Source of the DNA: Bacillota bacterium
Lineage (GTDB): Bacteria > Bacillota > Clostridia > Oscillospirales > Ruminococcaceae
NCBI GenBank assembly: GCA_023391875.1
Contig: JAEWAB010000002.1
Coordinates: forward strand, 281,682 to 345,681
DNA: 64,000 bases
Direction: 5' to 3'
Shown here: positions 52,041 through 60,809 of the stretch, in pieces
Position numbering within the stretch: the first letter of the stretch is position 1
Layout of the letters: every line of letters starts with the position of its first letter
Notes under the pieces: generated by a model
The model's database searches: none
The model's input: only the letters and a program-made list of their open reading frames with translations
What the model was told of the DNA's origin: nothing
Made by a program: the position numbers and the translations under genes

Positions 52041-53017
52041 CAATCATCCACACACAGCACCTCACCAAGACCTACCGCCGCTTTGAGAAGGAGGCGGGGC
52101 TGAAAGGGAGCATGAAGAGCCTGTTTCACCGCCGATTTATCACCAAGACGGCGGTGGACGATTTTAATCTTTCCATAGACGACGGCGAGTTTGTGGGGCT
52201 TATCGGCCCCAACGGCGCGGGCAAAACCACGCTGGTGAAGATGCTCACCGGCATTATCGCGCCGACGTCGGGGGAGGTATCGGTGCTCGGGTACTACCCC
52301 AACCGGCTGGAGAACGCCTTTAAGCGGCAGTACGCCGTGGTGATGGGGCAGAAAAGCCAGCTGTTCTTGGAACTCTCGGCGGCGGACACCTTCCTGCTGT
52401 TCAAAGAGCTTTACGGCATCCCCGAAGAGGAATACCGCCAAAGCCTCGCCTACTTTACCGAGCTGTTTGGGGTGCAGGAGTACTTGAACGTGCAGGTGCG
52501 CACCCTTTCGCTGGGCGAGCGCATGAAGATGGAGCTGATTGCGGCGCTGCTGCACAACCCTAAGGTGCTGTTTTTAGACGAACCCACCATCGGGCTGGAC
52601 GCCGTGGCCCAGAAGCAGATACGCACCTTTTTACGCGAGGTGAACGAGCAGCGCGGCACCACCATCATCCTCACCTCGCACTATATGGAGGATATCAAGA
52701 GCCTGTGTAAGCGCTGCGTGGTGGTAAACCACGGGCAGAAGCTGTATGACGGCGCGCTTGCCGCCCTGTTTGACCGCTACCAGACCCACAAGAGAATCAC
52801 CGTGCTGTTCGAGCACGAAAACGGCCTGCACCTACCCAAGGACGTGGAGGTTTTAGAGCAGAACCCCTACAAGGTGTCGCTGATGGTGCGGCGCGAGCGG
52901 GCGCAGGCGGTACTTGCGCAGCTGCTCGCCGAGTGCGACATCAGCGACCTCACCATCGAGGAGGACGACATCGGCAATGTGGTGGAGCGCATCTACGCGG
53001 GAGGGGTGACCGTATGA
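52037..53017 (+). CDS. ABC-2 exporter ATP-binding protein
   Basis: 326 residues. Walker A is GPNGAGKTT, signature LSLGERMKMEL (LSxGE type), Walker B VLFLDEPTIGLD. It belongs to the subfamily that works with two different ABC-2 permeases, both encoded next, and drives export of an unknown substrate. It overlaps mutS2 by 4 bases and the next gene by 4 bases. Confidence 0.93.
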   Translation: MTIIHTQHLTKTYRRFEKEAGLKGSMKSLFHRRFITKTAVDDFNLSIDDGEFVGLIGPNGAGKTTLVKMLTGIIAPTSGEVSVLGYYPNRLENAFKRQYAVVMGQKSQLFLELSAADTFLLFKELYGIPEEEYRQSLAYFTELFGVQEYLNVQVRTLSLGERMKMELIAALLHNPKVLFLDEPTIGLDAVAQKQIRTFLREVNEQRGTTIILTSHYMEDIKSLCKRCVVVNHGQKLYDGALAALFDRYQTHKRITVLFEHENGLHLPKDVEVLEQNPYKVSLMVRRERAQAVLAQLLAECDISDLTIEEDDIGNVVERIYAGGVTV

Positions 53018-53808
53018 AGAAGTATCTCGAGATTCTCAAAATCAGCTTTAAAACACAGCTGGTTTACCGCTTTGACGTGGTGTTTCAGATGCTGTTCTCG
53101 GTCATCAAAATTATCTTCGCCACTGCGGTGTGGGGGGCCATCTACGCGCAGCAAAGCGAGGTGGCGGGCTTTACGCTCGGCGCCATGCTCTCGTATTACA
53201 TCTTTAACGCGTTTCTGTCGCAGCTCGACCTTTCAGACACCGTCAGTAACGAGATGATGGGGCAGATACGAAACGGAACCTTCTCAAAGTACATGGTGGT
53301 GCCCGTGCGGGTGTTCGGCTGGTTCTGGGCGCAGCTTGCGGGCAAGGCGGCCTTCTTCTTCACCTTTAACCTGTTGGCCGCCGTACTGTGGACAGTATTG
53401 TTCCGCATCGATTTTGTTATAACCGCAAACCCGCTGATGATTGCGGGGGCGCTGCTGATGGCGGCGCTCGGGCTCATCTTTATGCTGCAGCTCAACTTCT
53501 TTTTGGGCATCCTCACCTTCAAGTTTCAGGACATCTGGGTGTTTTTAATGGTCAAGACGAGCCTCCTCTCGCTTGTAACCGGCTCATTGGTGCCATTGGC
53601 GCTGCTGCCGCAGCCGGTTATCGCCGTTTTGCGCCTGCTGCCTTTCTATTACGGTACCTACCTGCCGTCGATGCTGCTCATCGGCAAAAACAGCGGCGAG
53701 CTGCTGCCGGGCCTGCTTACGCTGGCGGCTTGGGTACTGGTGTTCATACCGGTGAATGCTATAACGTATCAGCGGCTGCGTACGCGGTACGACGGGGTGG
53801 GCATATGA
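53014..53808 (+). CDS. ABC-2 exporter permease 1
   Basis: 264 residues with six predicted membrane helices (for example AAVLWTVLFRIDFVI, LIFMLQLNFFLGILTF). The start ATG at 53014 overlaps the previous stop codon in an ATGA. It is the first half of the heterodimeric permease. Confidence 0.88.
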   Translation: MKKYLEILKISFKTQLVYRFDVVFQMLFSVIKIIFATAVWGAIYAQQSEVAGFTLGAMLSYYIFNAFLSQLDLSDTVSNEMMGQIRNGTFSKYMVVPVRVFGWFWAQLAGKAAFFFTFNLLAAVLWTVLFRIDFVITANPLMIAGALLMAALGLIFMLQLNFFLGILTFKFQDIWVFLMVKTSLLSLVTGSLVPLALLPQPVIAVLRLLPFYYGTYLPSMLLIGKNSGELLPGLLTLAAWVLVFIPVNAITYQRLRTRYDGVGI

Positions 53809-54590
53809 AACGACATCTGCGTGTCATTGCGACATTAATCAGGTTTAAGCTCTCTCATCTGATGGTTTTTCGTCTCACGTTTTTTGCGTCACTGTTTATC
53901 GACGGCACCATGTTTTTGATGCAGCTGCTCATGTTTCAGGCCATCTATTCGCAGGTGGACAGCATCGGCGGATGGTCGCGCGGCGAGACGGTGATCTTTA
54001 TCGGCACCTTTTCGCTCGTAAACGCGCTGAACATGGTCATCTACTTTTTCGGCGTGAACGACCTGCCGCAGAAGATCATCACCGGCACCCTCGACCATTA
54101 CCTCACAAAGCCCGTCAGCCCGCTTTTACGCCTTACCTTTGAAAGCGTGGATGTCGGCTCGGTTCCGCTCGTGCTCGGGAGCATCGCGGTAATCAGCTAC
54201 GGCGTTTCGCTTGCCGGTATCACCGTAACCGCAGGGCAAGTGTTCGCCTATATCGTGCTGGTGCTGCTCATGACGCTACTGTGGTACGATGTCGAGATCA
54301 TCCTGCGCACCATCCCTTTTTTTGTTCTTTCCACCGGCATTACCCGGCTGGAGGAGTTCATTGAGCTGTGCGTGAAGGTACCCGGTGTTCTGTTCCACGG
54401 TATCTTCAAGGTGCTGTTTTACTTCGTGCTGCCCTACGGCATCATCGCCACCGTACCCACCCAGTTCTTGGCCGGTACGCTCACGGCAGGCGGCCTTTGT
54501 TCTGCCGTATTGATAACGGCAGTGTTTACGGCCTTGGCGCTGGGGTTGTGGCGCTTAGGCGTAAAGCATTATAAGAGTGCGAGCAGCTGA
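53805..54590 (+). CDS. ABC-2 exporter permease 2
   Basis: 261 residues, six predicted helices. The start overlaps the previous stop by 4 bases. The stretch VNDLPQKIITGTLDHYLTKPVSPL is typical of DUF990-type ABC-2 permeases. It completes the exporter with the two upstream genes. Confidence 0.88.
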   Translation: MKRHLRVIATLIRFKLSHLMVFRLTFFASLFIDGTMFLMQLLMFQAIYSQVDSIGGWSRGETVIFIGTFSLVNALNMVIYFFGVNDLPQKIITGTLDHYLTKPVSPLLRLTFESVDVGSVPLVLGSIAVISYGVSLAGITVTAGQVFAYIVLVLLMTLLWYDVEIILRTIPFFVLSTGITRLEEFIELCVKVPGVLFHGIFKVLFYFVLPYGIIATVPTQFLAGTLTAGGLCSAVLITAVFTALALGLWRLGVKHYKSASS

Positions 54591-54635
54591 ACATGCTCTA
54601 CAATTATGGGCAGAGTTCTATCTTTATGCCCGAAT

Positions 54636-54665
54636 AAGCCTCGCTTTCATCAAAAAGCGGGGCTT
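54636..54665. terminator. Hairpin between the exporter operon and the lipoprotein operon
   Basis: Twelve-base stem with one wobble (AAGCCTCGCTTT with AAAGCGGGGCTT), five-base loop, without a strong T-run. It is probably a weak bidirectional terminator. Confidence 0.5.
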
Positions 54666-54674
54666 CATCGTTAT

Positions 54675-55247
54675 TTATGATTCCGATGTCTCTATTAAGC
54701 TCGTGGTTGCTATAAAGTTATCTCCGCCGTCCAAAAAAGTGTGTGCAAGCTTATAATCGTATACCTTGCCGTCGGCATTGCAGCGCATAACACAAGATAT
54801 TTCATCAGAGCCATTTAAGTGAATGTCTCCGATAAACTCCATATCTTCTTCATCTGTCCCTACCGAAAGAAAAACTGTGCCATCCTTGACGATGATCCCG
54901 ATATTCGCTTTGCGATGCCGTTTTGTGTCGTGGTATGAAACGGCAGCCAGAATTCTTTGCTTATCGTCTTTAGCGGTATCGTAGCTTTTCAATTGTACAA
55001 AATCGTTTTGCTCAACAAAGCTCTCGATGATGTCTGTAGTATCTTGGTTTTCCAATGAATTAACCGTATTATCACTTACAGTTTTAGAAGTCGTATCCCC
55101 AATAGCCGGTTGAGGAGTACAACCTAATATGCATAGACAGCCTGTTATACAGAGTATAACCTTAATACTACATTTATACATTGACTTACTTAGTGTAAAT
55201 AAATGAACCCAAAACAACGAGAGAACTTTATGTAACTCTCTTTTCAT
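54675..55247 (-). CDS. Hypothetical lipoprotein
   Basis: 190 residues. The lipobox is CILGC at about residue 43, unusually far from the start, so the real start may be the ATG at 55181 (MYKCSIKVILC), although neither has a strong ribosome-binding site. The mature part is a mixed alpha/beta domain of unknown family. It begins 4 bases after the upstream lipoprotein gene, which suggests coupled translation. Base composition is AT-rich compared with the neighbours. Confidence 0.55.
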   Translation of the reverse strand: MKRELHKVLSLFWVHLFTLSKSMYKCSIKVILCITGCLCILGCTPQPAIGDTTSKTVSDNTVNSLENQDTTDIIESFVEQNDFVQLKSYDTAKDDKQRILAAVSYHDTKRHRKANIGIIVKDGTVFLSVGTDEEDMEFIGDIHLNGSDEISCVMRCNADGKVYDYKLAHTFLDGGDNFIATTSLIETSES

Positions 55248-55251
55248 CTTA

Positions 55252-55881
55252 CTAATACCACTCGTTCAATGTAAAATTTGCAAAATAAGATGTTGCTTTT
55301 TCTAAATACTTTTCATAATTAGAGATGCTTTGAGGGACTGAGAAATTCATATAGGCAATGGAGTATCTTATATCATTATCTAATAAATAAACGTAAAAGT
55401 GGTCAAAATAATTAGTTAATTCTCTTTCCGTAACCTCAAATGGATTTTTTACAGCTGAATCTTTCGAAATATACGCTGAATAAAATAACTCCTTATCATT
55501 CCATTTGATACTATCCTCAGGTATGGTGCATATATAGCTGTAGTTTTCAGTCCAGTTTTCAACGGCATAGTCGCCCGCCTTCACTATATTAATTCCACGA
55601 AGCTCTATCGTATTGTAATCTGAACTTTGGGTAAGATTCTTTAATACTATTAGAAATCCGGTAATAACTGACCCGGAGGGGGGCACAGAGGAAATATAAT
55701 ATTCTACTTCATGTTCCTTTGGATTTAAATAATCTACGAAATATGGAATCTTAAAATCATTATGAAGGTTTTCGGAAAGCGACTGCATTGTAGCATATTG
55801 CTTATAAGGTGTGTCATGGTTTAGTCCGCACGAAGATAAGATTGAAAGAATCAATACCAACAATACAATAGTTCTTTTCAT
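55252..55881 (-). CDS. Hypothetical lipoprotein
   Basis: 209 residues. The signal peptide ends in SILSSC; the mature protein has several aromatic-rich strands (EHEVEYYISSVPPSGSVITG; NYFDHFYVYLLDNDIRYS) and no recognised domain. It lies directly upstream of another lipoprotein gene. The two form an AT-rich block between GC-richer operons and may have been acquired together. Confidence 0.6.
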   Translation of the reverse strand: MKRTIVLLVLILSILSSCGLNHDTPYKQYATMQSLSENLHNDFKIPYFVDYLNPKEHEVEYYISSVPPSGSVITGFLIVLKNLTQSSDYNTIELRGINIVKAGDYAVENWTENYSYICTIPEDSIKWNDKELFYSAYISKDSAVKNPFEVTERELTNYFDHFYVYLLDNDIRYSIAYMNFSVPQSISNYEKYLEKATSYFANFTLNEWY

Positions 55882-55990
55882 ACAATTACCCAGTCATCTT
55901 TCAGATAAAAACTGATTTTCAGTATTGCCTGTTTTGTAAATGATAACTATAGGACGCCAAGAATACTCATGAAAAGCTGAATTTATATTT

Positions 55991-56692
55991 TTACTCTTTC
56001 AAACTTTCACCGATTTTTATCAATTCCTCAGAATCAATAGTCGAACTGAGTATAAGCGCAGTCCCGTTTATCTCCCACAGCAGTGTGTTGGCGGTTCCCT
56101 CGGTGATCGACTTAAACAGGTACGCGGGATTGCCGTTAATGTGAACCTCGGTATACTCTGTATGCTCGTTGTCTACAAGTGTGGTACCTGTATCCGCCGG
56201 GTGTTGGTTAAAATGAATCTCGGTTCCGTCGTTCTTTTCATAAACGATGATGGTAGAAATCCCGCCCTTGTGGATGGAGGTCTGCTTAAAACCGCCTGGC
56301 AGGTAGGCGGGCAGGTATAAATCCTCCACCGGTTTTTGTGCCGTATCTTCAAAGCGAATCTCGGTCGCTCCCTTTTGCCAGCTTAAAACCGCATTTAAGA
56401 GATAGCTGCGGCTGGCTTCCACGCTCAGCAGGGAGACCGACAGCAGGGTGAACAGGATACCCACGCAGGCGGCCACTTTACCGGCGGCTTTTGCGCAAGC
56501 AAGCAGCCGCCTTTTGAGTTTATCCCGCTTAATCAGGGCTTTGATGCGGGCCGCCAATTGCTCGGTAGACGGATAGCTTTCGTTGAGCATTTCGATAGAG
56601 GGCAGCGCGTTTAGCTCCTCGTCCAGCGCCGCAAGGGCAGAGGCACCGAGTAGCGCGTCAAACAAGGCGTCATTCAGTTTTTGTCTGTGCAT
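55991..56692 (-). CDS. DUF4367 anti-sigma-factor-like membrane protein
   Basis: 233 residues. A cytoplasmic N-terminus (about 1-65) is followed by one membrane span (AAGKVAACVGILFTLLSVSLL) and an external DUF4367-like domain (LPAYLPGGFKQTS...GTEIHFNQHPAD). Its start overlaps the ECF sigma gene by 23 bases. The arrangement is that of a sigma factor and its membrane anti-sigma partner. Confidence 0.82.
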   Translation of the reverse strand: MHRQKLNDALFDALLGASALAALDEELNALPSIEMLNESYPSTEQLAARIKALIKRDKLKRRLLACAKAAGKVAACVGILFTLLSVSLLSVEASRSYLLNAVLSWQKGATEIRFEDTAQKPVEDLYLPAYLPGGFKQTSIHKGGISTIIVYEKNDGTEIHFNQHPADTGTTLVDNEHTEYTEVHINGNPAYLFKSITEGTANTLLWEINGTALILSSTIDSEELIKIGESLKE

Positions 56693-57236
56693 AGCCCTTC
56701 TCCTCCTCCCTGAGCAGCTCCTTTAATGCCCTGCGCGCACGGTACAGGCGGGTCTTGACATTGTCATGGGTGATGCCGAGCAGGCGCTGGATCTCCTCGT
56801 TGCCGTAGCCCATCACAAGCTTTAAGTATAAAATATCGGAATACTGCTTGTTGAGCTTGGTGATGCACTGCGCGATGTGTTCGCAGGCCTCAGCGATGGA
56901 AATCTGGTCGAGTACCGGCTCGTCGCTGTAGCCGTCGTCCAAATATTCCTCAAGCGGCACGGTCTGCAGGCGGTTGCGCCTTCTCAGCAGGTCGATTGCG
57001 GTATTTCTAACAATAATAACGATCAGCCCCCGTGTTCGGGTACAGTCGTTTATATCGATTTTATCCAGATGATGAAGAATCTTTATAAAGGATGCCGACA
57101 CCGCGTCCTCCGCCAGATGCGGCTCATGCAAAACGCTGTCGGCGATATAGAGCATGGTTCCGTAATACCGGTTAAAGATTGCGGTCGCCTTGTTCTTATC
57201 CCTTTCGTTTTGGATGCTCATAATGATCGGTAACAA
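56670..57236 (-). CDS. ECF RNA polymerase sigma factor
   Basis: 188 residues, usual for ECF sigma factors. Region 2 is HLAEDAVSASFIKILHHLDKI, with ARG-type helix LIVIIVRNTAIDLLRRRNR; region 4 is LKLVMGYGNEEIQRLLGITHDNVKTRLYRARRAL. The start is TTG, with GGAGG seven bases upstream; longer in-frame starts at 57278 and 57308 have no site. The downstream gene encodes the probable anti-sigma factor. Confidence 0.88.
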   Translation of the reverse strand: MLPIIMSIQNERDKNKATAIFNRYYGTMLYIADSVLHEPHLAEDAVSASFIKILHHLDKIDINDCTRTRGLIVIIVRNTAIDLLRRRNRLQTVPLEEYLDDGYSDEPVLDQISIAEACEHIAQCITKLNKQYSDILYLKLVMGYGNEEIQRLLGITHDNVKTRLYRARRALKELLREEEKGYAQTKTE

Positions 57237-57392
57237 TGCCGTTCCTCCCCATTTATCGACTAAATCTGTTGTTATCATACCATAATATATAAATATTTTC
57301 CAGTACATCCTAAATATTTATAATCAGATAATTAATTCGGCTGGGGAAAAATGATCAATTGTAGCTATAAATCAGTTTTTTAGAGTATTCAT

Positions 57393-57429
57393 AAAAAATC
57401 GGCACCGCCTCGCCGAGAGACGGTGCCGA
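57393..57429 (-). terminator. Terminator of the DegV-family gene
   Basis: Nine-base stem (TCGGCACCG and complement) with inner pairing, then T-run on the minus strand, five bases after the stop codon. Confidence 0.85.
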
Positions 57430-57433
57430 AGAT

Positions 57434-58273
57434 TCATTTTCTTTTAAACAGGATACCCAGTGTATTCGGCCCGCAGTGGTTGGAGATGGTGCACCCCGCA
57501 TGTGTTTCGATGATTTCGTCAAACGCCGCGTACCGCTGGATGGTCTTTCGTACAAGTGCCACGGTTTCGGGGGAGCACATGGGGTGGGTGATGAAAATAC
57601 GACTGTAATCGATATCGGTGCGCTCAAACAGTCGGTCTTTCACGTAAGCTTCTAAGCAGGCGTCAAATTTACCGCGGTATTTTTTGCCCACGGTCATCTT
57701 GCCGTCGATCACCTCAATGCAGGGCTTGAGCTGCAAAAGGTTGGCGCCGAGCTTCGCCACGGTTGAGCAGCGCCCGCCCTTGTGTAGGTAATCGAGCCTG
57801 TCGATTACAAAGCTGGCCTCCACCTTGGGGATGACGGTCGTTAATCTGTTTACAATCTCCTGTGGCGCAAGCCCTTCCTTGGCCATCAGCGCGGCGTCGT
57901 ATACCGCATGGCCGCTGCCGGTGGAAAGGTTGCGCGAATCCACGACATAGACGTTCTTAAAAGCCTGCGCTGCCACGGTGGCATTCTGAAAGCAGGAGGA
58001 AAATTCGGCGCTGATACAGATATGTATAACCGCCTCATAGTTATTTATAAGCTCCGAGAACAGCGAATGGTATTCATACACATTCACCGCCGCGGTTTTA
58101 CAGGTCTTTCCCTCGTTATCCACGTAACGAAAAACGTCGGCAGGGAAGATGTCCACCCCGTCGTGAAAAGTTTCATCTCCTACCACAATCCCCAGCGGCG
58201 CTATGGTGATGTCATAGGCCTTGATAATCTCCGGCGAAAGATCACAGGTGCTGTCCGCACTGATTTTTATCAT
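57434..58273 (-). CDS. DegV family protein (FakB-like fatty-acid binding)
   Basis: 279 residues. DegV proteins bind one fatty acid and present it to the kinase FakA for phospholipid synthesis. Motifs: N-terminal SADSTCDLSPEII, ISAEFSSCFQNA, DSRNLSTGSGHAVYDAALMA, LDYLHKGGRCS. The fakA kinase is not nearby. It is monocistronic. Confidence 0.92.
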   Translation of the reverse strand: MIKISADSTCDLSPEIIKAYDITIAPLGIVVGDETFHDGVDIFPADVFRYVDNEGKTCKTAAVNVYEYHSLFSELINNYEAVIHICISAEFSSCFQNATVAAQAFKNVYVVDSRNLSTGSGHAVYDAALMAKEGLAPQEIVNRLTTVIPKVEASFVIDRLDYLHKGGRCSTVAKLGANLLQLKPCIEVIDGKMTVGKKYRGKFDACLEAYVKDRLFERTDIDYSRIFITHPMCSPETVALVRKTIQRYAAFDEIIETHAGCTISNHCGPNTLGILFKRK

Positions 58274-58492
58274 TAACTATCCAACCTCGCCTTTCCTTAG
58301 GCTTTATATTATGCGATTGTTATAAATTATACCATATCTAACGCGAAAAATGCTACTGTATTTGGTGAATCAACAAAGCGGGAGCATATAAAAAAGCAGT
58401 ATACCCGGTATCTTTATTGTATACACCTCAAAGTGTATGCGCCTGTACCGCTTATGCTTTGGTGGTGTAATATCGGTACAATGAAAATTCTC

Positions 58493-58521
58493 TTGCACAA
58501 ACTGGGAATTGATGCTATAAT
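58493..58521 (+). promoter_or_regulatory. Promoter of the TetR-PEBP operon
   Basis: TTGCAC (58493-58498), 17-base spacer, TATAAT (58516-58521). Confidence 0.7.
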
Positions 58522-58522
58522 G

Positions 58523-58534
58523 TGACCGGAGTCA
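58523..58534 (+). promoter_or_regulatory. Possible TetR operator half-sites
   Basis: A TGAC-CGGA-GTCA inverted repeat directly after the -10 box, where a repressor would block transcription. A further GTCA stands 20 bases on. It is short, so this is weak evidence. Confidence 0.3.
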
Positions 58535-58563
58535 TAAAATGAATAGGGTCAGGAGGCGAGCGG

Positions 58564-59160
58564 GTGTCATTAATGAAAGAACAACGCGAACAGGTGCGCA
58601 CCGCTATTGTCGATACCGCAGTGGCACTGTTTGTGGAAAAGGGCTACGAGCATGTATCGGTGGACGACATCACAAAGGCCGTGGGGGTTGCCAAGGGTAC
58701 CTTTTATAACTATTTTCAGGCCAAGAGCGACATCCTGATGGTGTGGGCAGAGATGCTTTTTCGGCAGATGGATTTTAACGCCGTTATCCGCCCTGAGGAC
58801 ACGATTGCCGACAACCTGAATCGGCTGATATCCGCCTTGCTGGAGCGGGCGACGGTGCAGCCGAGGCTGTTTAAAAGCGCGCTCAGGGAATTTATGCAGC
58901 TTTATAACGACGACCCGCACGCTTGCGGCTTCGATCTGAAACCGCTGCTGCACAGGGTGCTGGCGCAATCCACGGACTTTCCCCAAATCGGCGAGCGCAA
59001 CCTCGAACTCAAGGTGAATGTGCTTAAAAACGCCCTGTATATGGAGATGCTGGGCTGGTTTTATTCCGGAAAAGGCGGCAGCGGCTTTAAGGAGCACCTC
59101 ACCGATACGGCGGAGGTCTGCCTGTACGGTATCCTATACAACACGGACGATCAGATTTAG
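58564..59160 (+). CDS. TetR-family transcriptional regulator
   Basis: 198 residues. The DNA-binding domain is AIVDTAVALFVEKGYEHVSVDDITKAVGVAKGTFYNYFQAKSDIL, typical of TetR. The C-terminal ligand domain is variable, as usual, so the inducer is unknown. The start is GTG with AGGAGG seven bases upstream. It probably represses itself and the downstream gene. Confidence 0.93.
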   Translation: MSLMKEQREQVRTAIVDTAVALFVEKGYEHVSVDDITKAVGVAKGTFYNYFQAKSDILMVWAEMLFRQMDFNAVIRPEDTIADNLNRLISALLERATVQPRLFKSALREFMQLYNDDPHACGFDLKPLLHRVLAQSTDFPQIGERNLELKVNVLKNALYMEMLGWFYSGKGGSGFKEHLTDTAEVCLYGILYNTDDQI

Positions 59161-59310
59161 CCTACGGTGTTATGTCAAAAAAGAGAATCGACGGGGGAAT
59201 AACGGTGGAAGATATTCAAACGGTGCGCTTGCCGTGTCCAAGATTGTTCCCGCAGAGCTTTCGGCGGCAATCGTGGAAAAGACACAAAAACAGCAGATAG
59301 AAAGGCTGTC

Positions 59311-59949
59311 GTGACAGAATTTGAATGGGTGAATGAGATGACTGCAGAGAAAAAAGGGAGAGACGCAAAGAAAATGTTGAAAATAGTATTGATTATACTG
59401 GGAGTAATTGTACTGCTTGCCGGTATGCTCGTATTGTATGTCCTGCGGATACGCGACGAGAGCAAGGACAGAATCTTTATGGACGAAAACCTCACGGTAA
59501 CCAGCACCGCCTTTGAAGACGGCGGGATGATGCCGGTAGAGTACACGGGAAGGGGAAAGGACATCTCGCCGGATTTATGCCTTTCCGCCCTGTCACCCGA
59601 CGCAAAAACCGTCGCCGTTGTGATGGACGATCTTGACCACCCCATCGGTACCTATAACCACTGGGTGATTTGGAACCTGCCCGCGCAGCAGCTTATCCCG
59701 CAGGCTATCCCGCACGGCGAGAGGCTGGATGAACTGGGCGGCGCCGTGCAGGGCGTTGCCTACGGCAAGCACTGCTACCGCGGCCCGCTGCCGCCGAAGG
59801 GCATGGGTACACATAGCTACAAGTTTAACGTATATGTATTGGATACGTCCTTAACTCTGGATGCCCGCTCCACCAAGAAGCAGCTGCTCGCAGCGATGGA
59901 GGGGCACATCCTACAGTATGGCAGCGTTACGGGCAGGTTTAAATCGTAG
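59311..59949 (+). CDS. Membrane-anchored PEBP (YbhB/Raf-kinase-inhibitor-like) protein
   Basis: 212 residues. An N-terminal membrane span (KIVLIILGVIVLLAGMLVLYVL) precedes a PEBP fold outside, with MDDLDHPIGTYNHWVIWNLP and YRGPLPPKGMGTHSYKFNVYVLD, which hold the anion-binding Asp/His residues. Role in bacteria is uncertain. Start choice is between GTG 59311 (AAAGG upstream) and ATG 59338. It follows the TetR gene by 150 bases, with a possible broken ORF between. Confidence 0.82.
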   Translation: MTEFEWVNEMTAEKKGRDAKKMLKIVLIILGVIVLLAGMLVLYVLRIRDESKDRIFMDENLTVTSTAFEDGGMMPVEYTGRGKDISPDLCLSALSPDAKTVAVVMDDLDHPIGTYNHWVIWNLPAQQLIPQAIPHGERLDELGGAVQGVAYGKHCYRGPLPPKGMGTHSYKFNVYVLDTSLTLDARSTKKQLLAAMEGHILQYGSVTGRFKS

Positions 59950-59972
59950 TATTCGCCCCGTTATACATTCTG

Positions 59973-60001
59973 TTGAATGTGGTATGTGAAAATATTATAA
60001 T
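59973..60001 (+). promoter_or_regulatory. Promoter of the yjdF leader
   Basis: TTGAAT (59973-59978), 17-base spacer, TATAAT (59996-60001). Confidence 0.7.
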
Positions 60002-60009
60002 AGAATTGC

Positions 60010-60118
60010 GAAGATAAAAACACGGCACGGTTGGTAGTCCGTGCGCGGCTTAACACCGTCAGTAACCTGCCCTCCCATGGGTTGTCCGTTCTTCGCAGGT
60101 AAGTTTTTTTATGGGAGG
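60010..60118 (+). ncRNA. Likely yjdF (azaaromatic) riboswitch
   Basis: A structured leader directly upstream of a yjdF-family gene, the known context of the yjdF RNA motif. Stems seen are CACGG/CCGTG (60021-60043) and ACCTGC/GCAGGT (about 60065-60100). CCTCCCAT at 60071-60078 is exactly complementary to ATGGGAGG at 60111-60118, which holds the ribosome-binding site, so control of translation is likely. Assignment rests on gene context and structure, not on a covariance-model search. Confidence 0.65.
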
Positions 60119-60125
60119 AATCAAG

Positions 60126-60545
60126 ATGAACCAGATTACAGCGAAACTCACGATTTTGTTTGAAGAGCCGTTTTGGGTGGGTATTTATGAAAGAACCTGC
60201 GACGGCACACTACAGGTAAGCAGGCAGGTGTTCGCCGCCGAGCCAAAGGATTACGAGGTGTATGAGTATTACCTCAAAAACTGGTCTAACCTGAGGTTCA
60301 GCCCCGGTGTTGAGGCTGAGACCGCGTTAACGCACAAGCGCAGCCCCAAGCGCGTACAGCGTGAGATCAGCAGTGCCCTCGCGCAAACGGGTGTCGGTAC
60401 CAAGGCACAGCAGGCGCTCAAGCTGCAGCAGGAGCAAGCTAAGCAAGAACGCAAGGTGCACAGCAAACAGCAGGCTGAGGAAGAACGGCAGCGGCAGTAT
60501 CTTCTGCATAAGCTTAAGAAAATGGCAAAGCACAAGGGCCGCTGA
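60126..60545 (+). CDS. yjdF: YjdF-family (DUF2992) protein
   Basis: 139 residues. The conserved start is AKLTILFEEPFWVGIYER, then YEYYLKNWSNLRFSPGVE, followed by a Lys/Gln-rich coiled tail (EQAKQERKVHSKQQAEEERQ). Function is unknown, possibly related to defence against azaaromatic compounds that the riboswitch binds. The ATG at 60126 follows GGGAGG by seven bases; the ATG at 60111 is part of the ribosome-binding segment. Confidence 0.85.
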   Translation: MNQITAKLTILFEEPFWVGIYERTCDGTLQVSRQVFAAEPKDYEVYEYYLKNWSNLRFSPGVEAETALTHKRSPKRVQREISSALAQTGVGTKAQQALKLQQEQAKQERKVHSKQQAEEERQRQYLLHKLKKMAKHKGR

Positions 60546-60559
60546 GCGGTTGCCTTTTT
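60534..60559 (+). terminator. Terminator overlapping the yjdF stop codon
   Basis: AAGG-GC-CGC / GCG-GTTGCCTT stem with the TGA stop in the loop and five T. Confidence 0.65.
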
Positions 60560-60584
60560 GTATGTTCCTTGCCAAACTAAAAGC

Positions 60585-60621
60585 AGGCCCCGCGCAAAAC
60601 GGATTGTTTTGCGCGGGGCCT
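60585..60621. repeat. Perfect 16-base hairpin
   Basis: AGGCCCCGCGCAAAAC, five-base loop, exact complement. The T-run is only on the minus strand although both neighbours are plus-strand genes. It may back up the yjdF terminator or isolate the next promoter. Confidence 0.6.
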
Positions 60622-60655
60622 ATGCGTTGTCGGACTCTCTCTATAGGTAGCGTGG

Positions 60656-60684
60656 TTGACATCCCAAACGTTCCGTTCTATGAT
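60656..60684 (+). promoter_or_regulatory. Promoter of the DHA2 exporter gene
   Basis: TTGACA (60656-60661), 17-base spacer, TATGAT (60679-60684); about 120 bases of leader follow, without an ORF. Confidence 0.75.
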
Positions 60685-60809
60685 AGAATACATATTTCCA
60701 AAGTTCGCGGGGAAATTGATTATTAAGCTAATATTCTTTATAACGGCTTTACTTTTCATGATGTATGCAACGCGGATAATCTTAAAAGCAAAAGGATAGA
60801 TCAATTACA

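Noticed and set aside
53388..53804. N-terminal extension of exporter permease 2
   Set aside because: It overlaps permease 1 in another frame; the four-base ATGA overlap at 53805 is the true start.
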